From NCBI GenBank assembly GCA_963776665.1, contig CAVZNQ010000013.1, positions 371,931 to 435,930 of the forward strand: 64,000 nucleotides of DNA. The letters run 5' to 3'. This stretch comes from Roseiarcus sp963776665 (GTDB lineage: Bacteria > Pseudomonadota > Alphaproteobacteria > Rhizobiales > Beijerinckiaceae). Under the pieces are notes generated by a model that saw nothing but the letters and a program-made list of their open reading frames with translations, had not been told where the DNA came from and ran no database searches. The position numbers were made by a program, and so were the translations under genes. This document shows positions 8,965 to 16,762 of this stretch, piece by piece; within the stretch, counting starts at the first letter, position 1; the number at the start of each line of letters is the position of its first letter.

Positions 8965-9558
8965 ATGCCCGCCCCCGTCCGAAGCGCCTGCGGCGCCGTC
9001 GCCATTTTCATGTTCGCGGCGTCGATCGTAACGGCGAGCGCCCAGCAACCGGCCGCGCCTCCCGCGCCCGCAGCTGCGCCGTCTGCGCCAGCCAGTCCGG
9101 CCCCAGCCCCGGCCGCCGCGCCGGCGTCACCCGCCGAGCCGTCGCCGGGAGCTTTGGCCGCCGCTGACTCGATCCTGACCGACATGGGCGTCAAGCGAAC
9201 GCTTTCGCTCGTCGTCCCGGGCATGCTGTCCGAGCTTGAGCGCAACGTGACCACGACGCGCCCCGAAATCAAAGCCCAGCTGCGTGAGGTGCTCCGCGCA
9301 ATTCAGCCCGAGTTCGACAAGAACGCGAAGGATATGTACGACAAGGCGATGGCGCTCATGGTCACGATGCTGTCCGACAAGGAGATCGAGGAGGTCGCGA
9401 CGTTCTTCAAGAGTCCGGCCGGCCAAAAATATCTGGCCGCCGAGCCCCAGTTCATGCAGCGCTTCAGCGACCTCGTCGGGCCCTGGCGCGAGCAGATGTC
9501 GGGCGACATCGTGACGCGCGCGCGGCAGGAGATGAAGAAGAAGGGCATCGACTTCTGA
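8965..9558 (+). CDS. Secreted DUF2059-domain protein
   Basis: A 197-aa exported protein. An N-terminal signal peptide (about residues 1-26, cleaved near ASAQQ) is followed by a low-complexity Ala/Pro linker (about residues 28-62). The rest is a helical DUF2059 domain with the typical segment SDKEIEEVATFFKSPAGQKYL. The function of the family is unknown; a periplasmic location is predicted. It lies between rpiA and gor, and TTGAGGAG gives a clear ribosome binding site. Confidence 0.88.
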   Translation: MPAPVRSACGAVAIFMFAASIVTASAQQPAAPPAPAAAPSAPASPAPAPAAAPASPAEPSPGALAAADSILTDMGVKRTLSLVVPGMLSELERNVTTTRPEIKAQLREVLRAIQPEFDKNAKDMYDKAMALMVTMLSDKEIEEVATFFKSPAGQKYLAAEPQFMQRFSDLVGPWREQMSGDIVTRARQEMKKKGIDF

Positions 9559-9652
9559 CCGGCGGACGGACCGCTCCGGCCCGGGCTTGAGAGCGGCCGC
9601 GCGGCCGCCGGAATCGAGAGGCCAGGGGTCGATCGCCCGGGAGAGAATCTGG

Positions 9653-11041
9653 ATGGCTTTCGACGTCGATCTTTTTGTCATCGGCGCAGGGTCGGGGGGC
9701 GTGCGGGCGGCGCGGATCGCCGCCGGACATGGCGCCAAAACGCTCGTCGCCGAGGAAAGCCGCATCGGCGGCACTTGCGTCATCCGCGGCTGCGTGCCGA
9801 AGAAGCTCTACGTCCACGCCAGCCGCTTCGCCGACGACTTCCGCGACGCGGCGGGGTTCGGCTGGAGCGTCGGCGAGCCGACCTTCGACTGGCCGACCCT
9901 GGTTGCGGCCAAGGACAAGGAGATCGGCAGGCTGTCAGACGCCTACCGCGACAATCTCAAGCGGTCGGGCGCGAAACTGGTCGAGGAGCGGGCGACCGTC
10001 GTTGATCCGCACCGGGTGCGCCTTGCCGGCGGAAGGGAAGTCTCCGCCCGTCATATCCTCATCGCCTGCGGCTCGCGGCCGGCGCCGCTCCCCGGCGTCG
10101 AGGGGCTGGAGCACGCGATCACCTCGAACGAGATCTTCGATCTGCCGGTCTTTCCGCGCCGGCTCATGGTGGTCGGCGGCGGCTATATCGCCGTTGAGTT
10201 TTCGTCGCTGTTCCAGCGACTCGGCGCTGAGGTCACGCATGTCATGCGCGCGGACAACATTCTGCGCGGCTTCGACGACGACATGCGCGACGGCATGCGC
10301 GACGCGATGGCGCGCGCCGGCGTGACCTTCCGCTTCCGCGCGTTGCCGACGCGCATCGAAAGAGCGCGCGGCGGCTCGCTCCGCGTGACGCTCGCGGCCG
10401 GCGCGGCGGTCGAGGCCGATCAGGTTCTGATCGCGACCGGGCGGTTGCCCAACACCGCGGGGCTCGGCCTCGAGGCCGCGGGGGTCGAACTCAGCGCCGC
10501 CCATGGCGCGGTCAAGGTCGACGAGAATCTGACCAGCAATGTGCCGTCGATCCACGCCATCGGCGACGCCACCCATCGGGTCGACCTCACGCCGGTCGCC
10601 ATCCGGGAAGGACATACGCTCGCCGACCGGCTGTTCGGGAAGGGCGCGCCGCCGATCCGCTATGACATGATCGCAAGCACGGTGTTCGGCACGCCGGAGC
10701 TGGGCGCGGTCGGATTGACGGAGCGGGAAGCCTTGCAGCGCTTCCCGAGCGTCCATGTCTACAAGACCGATTTTCGCCCGCTGAAAGCGACGGTGTCGGG
10801 CTCGCCTGAGCGGGCGATCATGAAGCTGATCGTCGACGGCGCGACCGACCGCATCGTCGGCGCGCATATCCTGGCCCACGAGGCCGCTGAAATGATCCAG
10901 CTCGTCGCGGTGGCGATGACCATGGGCGCGACCAAGGCGGACTTCGACGCGACCGTCGCGGTGCACCCGACGGCGGCCGAGGAATTGGTGACGATGCGCT
11001 CGGCCCATGCGCGCTATGAGGACGGGATGGAGATCCCGTGA
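9653..11041 (+). CDS. gor: Glutathione-disulfide reductase
   Basis: An NADPH-dependent flavoprotein disulfide reductase of 462 aa. Visible features are the FAD motif VIGAGSGGVRAAR, the redox-active pair GGTCVIRGCVPKK, the NAD(P) motif VVGGGYIAVEFSS, the second FAD motif SIHAIGDATHR, and the C-terminal HPTAAEELVTMR with the catalytic His/Glu. Together CVIRGCVPKK and LRGFDDDMR mark glutathione reductase rather than lipoamide dehydrogenase. ATG 9653 (MAFDVD) was chosen; the upstream in-frame extension is not conserved-looking. It is the last gene of the rpiA-DUF2059-gor run and convergent with the next gene. Confidence 0.95.
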   Translation: MAFDVDLFVIGAGSGGVRAARIAAGHGAKTLVAEESRIGGTCVIRGCVPKKLYVHASRFADDFRDAAGFGWSVGEPTFDWPTLVAAKDKEIGRLSDAYRDNLKRSGAKLVEERATVVDPHRVRLAGGREVSARHILIACGSRPAPLPGVEGLEHAITSNEIFDLPVFPRRLMVVGGGYIAVEFSSLFQRLGAEVTHVMRADNILRGFDDDMRDGMRDAMARAGVTFRFRALPTRIERARGGSLRVTLAAGAAVEADQVLIATGRLPNTAGLGLEAAGVELSAAHGAVKVDENLTSNVPSIHAIGDATHRVDLTPVAIREGHTLADRLFGKGAPPIRYDMIASTVFGTPELGAVGLTEREALQRFPSVHVYKTDFRPLKATVSGSPERAIMKLIVDGATDRIVGAHILAHEAAEMIQLVAVAMTMGATKADFDATVAVHPTAAEELVTMRSAHARYEDGMEIP

Positions 11042-11080
11042 GCTCTGCCGCATGTGCGGGTCACGGGACCGATGCAACCA

Positions 11081-12337
11081 TCAATGGGGTACGAACGGAA
11101 TGAGGCCGGCCACCGCGCCGACCGCGCCCGCCACGGTGCCGAAGGCGCGCGCCACAGGATTGGCGTTTGGCTGCTTGGCGGCCGGCTCCGGTTGCGCCGG
11201 TGGGGCCGCCGGCGGTTCGACCGAGGCTTGCGCCGCCTTGTTCTCGGGGTTCGCCGACGCCCCAAGCCGAAGCGGCGACTGGGGAGCCGCGAGGCCGGTC
11301 GCTCCAAGCTTGGCGGCTGCGTGAGCGCCAGATGGGCCTGAAAGCTTGGTGGGCGACTCGAGTTTGGGCGTCGGGCGCTGCGCCGCCCCACTTGCCTGGA
11401 CCGTGGCCTTCGGCGCCGGCCTGACCGGCGGCAACGGAGCATCGCTTGGGGGCGCCACGCCCATCTCGGCGCTGGCGGGGGTTGGCGTCGCGACCTGGGC
11501 CGGCTCGGACGGAAGCGAAACGGCGGGCGCAGCCTTTTCAGGCGATTGCGACGCCGCCGGTGGAGGGGCCGCGATCGGCGCCGCCACCGCGGGCGTATCG
11601 ACCGGCGCCGCAGGCGGCTTTTCGGCAGGCAGGGCCTCCGGCCGCGCCACGCCGCCGGCTGTCGGCCCAAGGTCTTGAGACGGCGGCGGATTTTCGAGCG
11701 ACGCGCGCGCGTTCGGGTCGATTGGCCATTGTTCGGGACTGACAGTCTTGCCCTCGGCCGGCTGCGTCAAGTCTCTCGGCGGGGTCGCGCTGGCCTCGCC
11801 CGAAGTCGCGACGCTCGGATTGGCGCGCGGCGGCGCCATGGTTGGACTCTGCGCGGCGGAGAGCAGGGGCGGCGCCTTGGGCGGCTCGGACTTTATCTGT
11901 TCCAGCCAGAAGATCGCGCCGACCGCCGCCGCGGCGGCGAGCGCGAGCGCCGAAACTCTGAACGTCCAGGGCCCGGAACGTCGTCCAGCCGCCAAACCGA
12001 TCGCGTTCGGATCGCTCGAAGGGGAATCGTCGGATCGGGTCGCCCGGATCGGCTCGACGTCGACGAGCGCCGTTTCTTTCAGTTGGCGCGAAGGCGCCTC
12101 GATCGGCAGGGCCGGCGACGTCACTTCGAGCGGTTGCGCCGGCGCCCTGTCGGGCAAGCTTTGCTCCGGCACAATCTCGACCGGCGGGGGCTCGACAGGC
12201 GGGGGCCGGCGCTTTGGCGCGAGCCCCGACGATTTGACGAGCCGCACCAATTCGGCCAGCATTTCCTCGGCGTTCGCCTGTTGGCCGCCGGGGGCGCTCG
12301 GCGGGCGCCCGATTTCATCAAGATCGTTTTCTGCCAC
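11081..12337 (-). CDS. Pro/Ala-rich single-pass membrane protein, unknown function
   Basis: A 418-aa protein starting at GTG 12337 after GAGGGT. Residues 1-40 look like an amphipathic segment (NAEEMLAELVRLVKSSGL). One transmembrane helix follows at about 125-146 (FRVSALALAAAAAVGAIFWL). The remaining 270 residues are Pro/Ala/Ser-rich and probably disordered, ending with AFGTVAGAVGAVAGLIPFVP, a second hydrophobic patch. I do not recognise the family. The long coding frame and the N-terminus look real, but low-complexity GC-rich frames are easy to over-call. Confidence 0.68.
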   Translation of the reverse strand: MAENDLDEIGRPPSAPGGQQANAEEMLAELVRLVKSSGLAPKRRPPPVEPPPVEIVPEQSLPDRAPAQPLEVTSPALPIEAPSRQLKETALVDVEPIRATRSDDSPSSDPNAIGLAAGRRSGPWTFRVSALALAAAAAVGAIFWLEQIKSEPPKAPPLLSAAQSPTMAPPRANPSVATSGEASATPPRDLTQPAEGKTVSPEQWPIDPNARASLENPPPSQDLGPTAGGVARPEALPAEKPPAAPVDTPAVAAPIAAPPPAASQSPEKAAPAVSLPSEPAQVATPTPASAEMGVAPPSDAPLPPVRPAPKATVQASGAAQRPTPKLESPTKLSGPSGAHAAAKLGATGLAAPQSPLRLGASANPENKAAQASVEPPAAPPAQPEPAAKQPNANPVARAFGTVAGAVGAVAGLIPFVPH

Positions 12338-12489
12338 TCGTACCCTCGCGGGCGCGCCTCATGCGCGCGGTAGGAGGCAAAAGAAAGGCCAATTCGGAGA
12401 TATCGAGGCGATCGCGGCGACGGACGATCGACCAGTCAGTCTGAAGGCCGGATCGGGTCGAAACCAGTCTGACTTGATGAGTTGCCGAT

Positions 12490-14721
12490 TCACAAAAAGC
12501 TCTGCGGGTCGACGTCGATCGCGACCTTGACCCCGCCGCGCGGCGGCGGCGCGGCGGCCAGCATCGCGCGCAGGAACCCCTGCAGGTCGGCCGACCTTGG
12601 CGCCTTGGCGGCGAGGCGGAACCGGTGGCGTCTGCGCAGGACCGCGATCGGCGCCTCGGCCGGGCCGAGCAGCACGATCTCGTCGTCCCGCGGCTGTCCG
12701 CCGAGCGGCGCGACGCGAAAGCCGTTCCCTTCCGGCAGGCCATGGGCGGCGCCCGCGAGGGCTCGGGCGTGGGCTTCGGCCGCGCCGCGGTCCTCGGCCG
12801 AGACGATGATCGCCGCCAGGCGCCCGAACGGCGGCAGGCGGCCCCGCCGGCGCTCCTCGGTCTCTTGCGCGTAGAAGCGCTCGGCGTCGCCTGAGATGAG
12901 CGCCGCGATCACCGGATGGTCCGGCTGCCAGGTCTGAAGCAGCGCCCGGCCGAGCTTCTCGCCGCGTCCCGCCCGCCCGGTCGCCTGGCGCAGAAGCTGG
13001 AACGTGCGCTCGGCTGCGCGCGGATCGGCGTTGGCGAGCCCGACGTCGGCGTCGACCACGCACACGAAAGTCAGGAGCGGGAAGTTGTGGCCCTTGGCGA
13101 CCAGCTGGGTGCCGATGATGAGGTCGTAGGCGCCGCGCGCCGCCGCGCTGAGCTGGGCGCGCAGGGTCTCGATCCCGCCGGGAAAGTCTGACGACAGGAC
13201 CAGCGTACGGATGTCGGGAAAGAGCGCCTCCGCCTCCTCGGCCAGCCGCTCGACGCCTGGCCCGCAGGCGGTGAGGGTGTCGGCCTCGTGGCAATTCGGG
13301 CAGAGTTTCGGCCGGCTCTCGACATGGCCGCAATGATGGCAGACGAGCGCGGCGCGGAAGCGGTGCTCGACCAGCCACGCGGCGCAATTGGGACATTCGA
13401 AGCGATGGCCGCACGACCGGCACAGCGTCAGGGGCGCGTAGCCGCGCCGGTTGAGGAACAGAAGCGCCTGCTCGCCCCGGCTCCGTGCTTCTTCCACCCC
13501 GGCGATTGCGCGCGGCGACAGCCACCGCCCGCGCGGCGGCCCCTCGCGTCTCAAATCGACGGCGGCGATGCCGGGAAGCGTCGCCTCGCCAAACCGGGAC
13601 GGCAGCCTCAGCCAGCGATAGCGCCCGCTCTCGGCGTTGACCCTCGTCTCTAGCGCCGGCGTGGCGGAGGCAAGCACGACCGCCGCCTGCTCGAGCCGCG
13701 CCCGCACGACCGCCATGTCGCGCGCATTGTAAATGACGCCCTCCTCCTGCTTGTAGGCGCCGTCGTGCTCCTCGTCGACGACGATGAGGCCGAGGTCGGC
13801 GAACGGCAGGAACAAAGCCGAACGCGCGCCGACGACGATGCGCGCTTCGCCCTTCGCCGCCGCGGCCCAGACGCGCTCGCGCTGGCGCTCGGTCAGTCCC
13901 GAGTGCCATTCGGCCGGCCGCGCGCCGAACCGGGCGGCGAAGCGGTCGAGGAATTGCGCGGTCAGCGCAATCTCCGGCACCAGCACGAGCCCCTGCCGCC
14001 CCTGCCGCAGCGCTTCTGCGACCGCCTCGAAATAAACCTCGGTCTTGCCGGATCCGGTCACTCCCTCGAGCAAAGTGGCCGAGAACGCGCGGTCGGCGAC
14101 CCGTTGGCTAAGATCGTCGGCCGCGACGCGCTGGTCGGGGTTGAGGCGGGTCGGGCAAAAATCAGGATCGAGGGCGCCCATGACGGCCTCGGGCGGCAGC
14201 GCGACGGGCATGAGCGCGCCCTCGGCGACGAGACCGTCGATGACGCCAACGGAGCACCCTGCAAGCGCCGCCAGCGCCGCTTTCGGCGTCGGCGCATCGC
14301 GTTCCGCGACCGCCGCCATCACCCGCGCCCGCGCCTCGGTCATCCGCGCGGGGGCCTTGCCCGTCGCGGCGAAGCCGAATTTCGGCGTCCGGGGCGGGGC
14401 GAGTTCGCCGGCGCGGATCGCCATCCTGAGCACCATGCCGCGGGGGCTGAGCGTCCAGCGCGCGACCCAATCGATGAAATCGCGCAACGGCGCCCTGAGC
14501 GGCGGCCAGTCGAGGGTGGCGGCGATGGCTTTGAGATTGTCGCCGCCGCCCGGGCGGACCGCCCAGACGACGCCGGTCGCCATCCTCGTTCCGAGCGGCA
14601 TCCGGACGCATTGGCCAGGCTCGAGCTTCCATTCCGAGGGCGCGCGATAGCTATAGGCGGTGTCGACGGCGACCGGCGCGAGCACGTCGAGCGCGACTTC
14701 TGGCGACGGTCGGGCGGTCAT
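12490..14721 (-). CDS. priA: Primosomal protein N' (replication restart helicase)
   Basis: A superfamily 2 DNA helicase that reloads the replisome at stalled forks. It has 743 aa, full length. The N-terminal DNA-binding domain is followed by Walker A GVTGSGKTEVYFEA (about residues 205-218), the DEEHD box of motif II, and a zinc module with eight cysteines (CRSCGHRFECPNC ... CHHCGH ... CPNCHE). The helicase C-terminal motif GTQLVAKGHNFP comes next. PriA usually stands alone in these genomes, as here. Confidence 0.97.
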   Translation of the reverse strand: MTARPSPEVALDVLAPVAVDTAYSYRAPSEWKLEPGQCVRMPLGTRMATGVVWAVRPGGGDNLKAIAATLDWPPLRAPLRDFIDWVARWTLSPRGMVLRMAIRAGELAPPRTPKFGFAATGKAPARMTEARARVMAAVAERDAPTPKAALAALAGCSVGVIDGLVAEGALMPVALPPEAVMGALDPDFCPTRLNPDQRVAADDLSQRVADRAFSATLLEGVTGSGKTEVYFEAVAEALRQGRQGLVLVPEIALTAQFLDRFAARFGARPAEWHSGLTERQRERVWAAAAKGEARIVVGARSALFLPFADLGLIVVDEEHDGAYKQEEGVIYNARDMAVVRARLEQAAVVLASATPALETRVNAESGRYRWLRLPSRFGEATLPGIAAVDLRREGPPRGRWLSPRAIAGVEEARSRGEQALLFLNRRGYAPLTLCRSCGHRFECPNCAAWLVEHRFRAALVCHHCGHVESRPKLCPNCHEADTLTACGPGVERLAEEAEALFPDIRTLVLSSDFPGGIETLRAQLSAAARGAYDLIIGTQLVAKGHNFPLLTFVCVVDADVGLANADPRAAERTFQLLRQATGRAGRGEKLGRALLQTWQPDHPVIAALISGDAERFYAQETEERRRGRLPPFGRLAAIIVSAEDRGAAEAHARALAGAAHGLPEGNGFRVAPLGGQPRDDEIVLLGPAEAPIAVLRRRHRFRLAAKAPRSADLQGFLRAMLAAAPPPRGGVKVAIDVDPQSFL

Positions 14722-14788
14722 GACCTCGGGCGGCGAGAGAAAAACCCCGCGACGGCCTCGCCTTTTTCATCCGGAGCCGTCCAAACCG

Positions 14789-14912
14789 CCTCATCCTGAG
14801 GAGCAATGCGAAGCATTGCATCTCGAAGGACGATCCAGCCGGCGCACGCGTTGACACGCAAATGAGCGTCCTTCGAGACGCCGCGCTTGGCCCGGCTCCT
14901 CAGGACGAGGGG
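14789..14912. repeat. Long imperfect palindrome of the rhizobial intergenic type
   Basis: Two arms of about 44 bp (14789-14832 and 14867-14911) are inverted copies. The left arm starts CCTCATCCTGAGGAGC and ends TCTCGAAGGACG; the right arm carries CGTCCTTCGAGACG and GGCTCCTCAGGACGAGG. Each arm contains its own small palindrome. This is the form of dispersed palindromic elements common between genes in Hyphomicrobiales. It lies between priA and the CDGSH gene. Confidence 0.75.
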
Positions 14913-14932
14913 AAGCTCCCCTGGCTCTCCGC

Positions 14933-15175
14933 TCACAGGCTCCGGTGGGTTCCGTCGCACATGGGCGCGTTCTTGCTCTGCTTGCAGCCGCAGAACCAGG
15001 CCGTGCCGTCCTTCTCCGCCTTGTAGGCGACCGGCGCCATGCCGACGGCCTTGTGCGAGCCGTCGCAGAAGGGCTGATTGGCCGAACGTCCGCACGCGCA
15101 CCAGTAGTAGGTCTTGCCCGCCGCGATCTCGTGCGAATAGGGCGCTTTCTGAGCGACAATCGACGTCGTCATCAC
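14933..15175 (-). CDS. Tandem CDGSH iron-sulfur domain protein
   Basis: An 80-aa protein made almost entirely of two CDGSH [2Fe-2S] domains. The first has Cys26, Cys28, Cys37 and His41 (CACGRSANQPFCDGSH); the second has Cys62, Cys64, Cys73 and His77 (CGCKQSKNAPMCDGTH). Three Cys and one His per cluster is the mitoNEET-type ligand set, so two clusters per chain are predicted. The cellular role is not established for bacterial members; redox sensing or electron transfer is plausible. It lies just downstream of rplS on the same strand, 25 bp apart. Confidence 0.92.
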   Translation of the reverse strand: MMTTSIVAQKAPYSHEIAAGKTYYWCACGRSANQPFCDGSHKAVGMAPVAYKAEKDGTAWFCGCKQSKNAPMCDGTHRSL

Positions 15176-15200
15176 CTTCCCCTCAAGCTAGTCGCCGGGT

Positions 15201-15590
15201 CTACTCCTTGACCGGCTCCTTGGCCGCATGAGTATTGTCCGTGCGCTCGGCGATGCGGGCCGACTTGCCGCGGCGATCGCGCAGGTAATAGAGCTTGGCG
15301 CGCCTGACCTTGCCGCGCCTGACGACCTTAACCGAGTCGATCATCGGCGAATAGACCGGAAAGACGCGCTCGACGCCCTCGCCGTAGGAGATCTTGCGCA
15401 CGGTGAAATTCTCGTTGAGGCCGTGGCCGCTCCGCGCGATGCACACGCCCTCGTAAGCCTGGACGCGGGTCCGCTCGCCTTCCGCGACCTTGACGTTGAC
15501 GATCACTGTGTCGCCGGGCTGGAACGCCGGCATCTTGGCGCCGGGCAATTTGGCCGCGTGCTCGGCCTCGATCGTCTGGATGATGTTCAT
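15201..15590 (-). CDS. rplS: 50S ribosomal protein L19
   Basis: A ribosomal protein at the 30S/50S interface. It has 129 aa. The family core is complete: FQPGDTVIVNVKVAEGERTR, YEGVCIARSGHGLNENFTVR, GEGVERVFPVYSP and KVRRAKLYYLRDRRGKSARI, with a short variable C-terminal tail. It stands apart from trmD/rimM/rpsP in this window. The CDGSH gene follows 25 bp downstream and may be co-transcribed. Confidence 0.98.
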   Translation of the reverse strand: MNIIQTIEAEHAAKLPGAKMPAFQPGDTVIVNVKVAEGERTRVQAYEGVCIARSGHGLNENFTVRKISYGEGVERVFPVYSPMIDSVKVVRRGKVRRAKLYYLRDRRGKSARIAERTDNTHAAKEPVKE

Positions 15591-15861
15591 GTCGTCTTGA
15601 CTCCTGCCGTGACGCCGGGACGGAATCCCAAGGCGAGCGCTTCGGCGCGCTGTTGTGAGTTGAGCCGCGGCTCATATCGCAAAGGCGAGCGCGAGTCGAG
15701 CGCGTGCGCGTAAGGCTGGCCGGGCTTCTACCCGGGCTGTCCGGAAACTCATCCCGCGCTCGCTCCGAACCGGCACTGGCTAGGCGCGTCCTCAGATCTT
15801 CGCAATATAAAGCCAGTCTGATCGAACCGAACCGATTGAAGATCACAAGACGGAGGCCCCC

Positions 15862-16503
15862 ATGGGGAAGGTGCGCGTAGCGGGTTTTGGAGTTTCCATC
15901 GACGGCTTCGGGGCCGGCCCCGGCCAGAGCCTGGAAAATCCGCTCGGCAAACGGGGCCCTGAACTCTTTCAATGGTATTTCCCGACCCGCAGTTTTCGCG
16001 AGATGCATGGCGAGTCGGGAGGCGAAACCGGCCCCGATGACGAATTCGGGCGACGAGCGATGGAAGGCTTCGGCGCCTTCATCCTCGGCCGCAATATGTT
16101 CGGTCCGGCCGGCGACGATTGGGGCGGGCCCGACTGGAAGGGCTGGTGGGGCGACAATCCGCCCTACCACGCGCCGACCTTCGTCCTCACTCACCACGCC
16201 CGGGCGCCAATCGTGATGGAGGGCGGGACGATTTTCCATTTCGTCACCGACGGGATCGAGGCGGCGCTCGCCCAGGCCAAGGCCGCCGCAGGCGACCTTG
16301 ACGTGAAGATCGGCGGCGGAGTTTCTACGGTCCGCCAGTATCTGCTCGCGGGAGCGATCGACGAATTGCACCTGGCGCAGTCGCCCGTCGTTCTGGGCCA
16401 GGGCGAATCCCTGTTCGCAGGCATTGACCTGCCAGGCCTTGGCTTTCGGGTGACGGAGAAGGTGCCAACGGAGCAGGCGACCCACATCGTGCTGGCGCGC
16501 TGA
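15862..16503 (+). CDS. Dihydrofolate reductase family protein (RibD C-terminal-like)
   Basis: A 213-aa protein of the DHFR/RibD_C superfamily, which uses NADPH to reduce pteridine-like or other substrates. Recognisable parts are the N-terminal strand VAGFGVSIDGFGAGPGQS, GAFILGRNMFGP, FVLTHHARAP, KIGGGVSTVRQYLLAGAIDELHL and QSPVVLGQGESLF. This pattern fits the YwjB/YyaP-like branch, not FolA. CGGAGG lies before the ATG. No riboflavin genes are adjacent, so the substrate is open. Confidence 0.9.
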   Translation: MGKVRVAGFGVSIDGFGAGPGQSLENPLGKRGPELFQWYFPTRSFREMHGESGGETGPDDEFGRRAMEGFGAFILGRNMFGPAGDDWGGPDWKGWWGDNPPYHAPTFVLTHHARAPIVMEGGTIFHFVTDGIEAALAQAKAAAGDLDVKIGGGVSTVRQYLLAGAIDELHLAQSPVVLGQGESLFAGIDLPGLGFRVTEKVPTEQATHIVLAR

Positions 16504-16551
16504 TCCTTTGGGGAGTGACCGGGCGCGTCGTCCAGCCCCCGCCGCCCCGTA

Positions 16552-16571
16552 GCCCGTCTCGAAAGACGGGC
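16552..16571. terminator. Perfect stem-loop after the DHFR-like gene
   Basis: GCCCGTCT and AGACGGGC form an 8-bp stem closed by a CGAA tetraloop, about 50 bp after the stop. The T content after the stem is weak (GTTCC), so it is either an imperfect terminator or one copy of a small palindromic intergenic repeat. The hairpin itself is certain. Confidence 0.45.
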
Positions 16572-16762
16572 GTTCCTGCGGACGGGGTCCCTCTTTCACA
16601 CAGCTTTTTCCGCCCCTGGGGTTGATTGCGCGATTCCGTTGTGGCGGCTAAACCCCCGACATGCACGCCGAGGCGGCGATTCGTAACGGAACAGGGTGAC
16701 GTGAAGACGGCGCATGAGCAGGCGAGGTTGTGCGCGGCTCCCCCGGTCGAAAGGCCGCAACG

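Noticed and set aside
12359..13909. A 516-codon open frame within priA in another frame
   Set aside because: Shadow of priA; Arg/Gly/Ala-rich, and no motif.
14789..14912. CRISPR array or transposon ends
   Set aside because: Only one inverted pair is present, with no regularly spaced direct repeats and no transposase. It fits a dispersed palindromic element.
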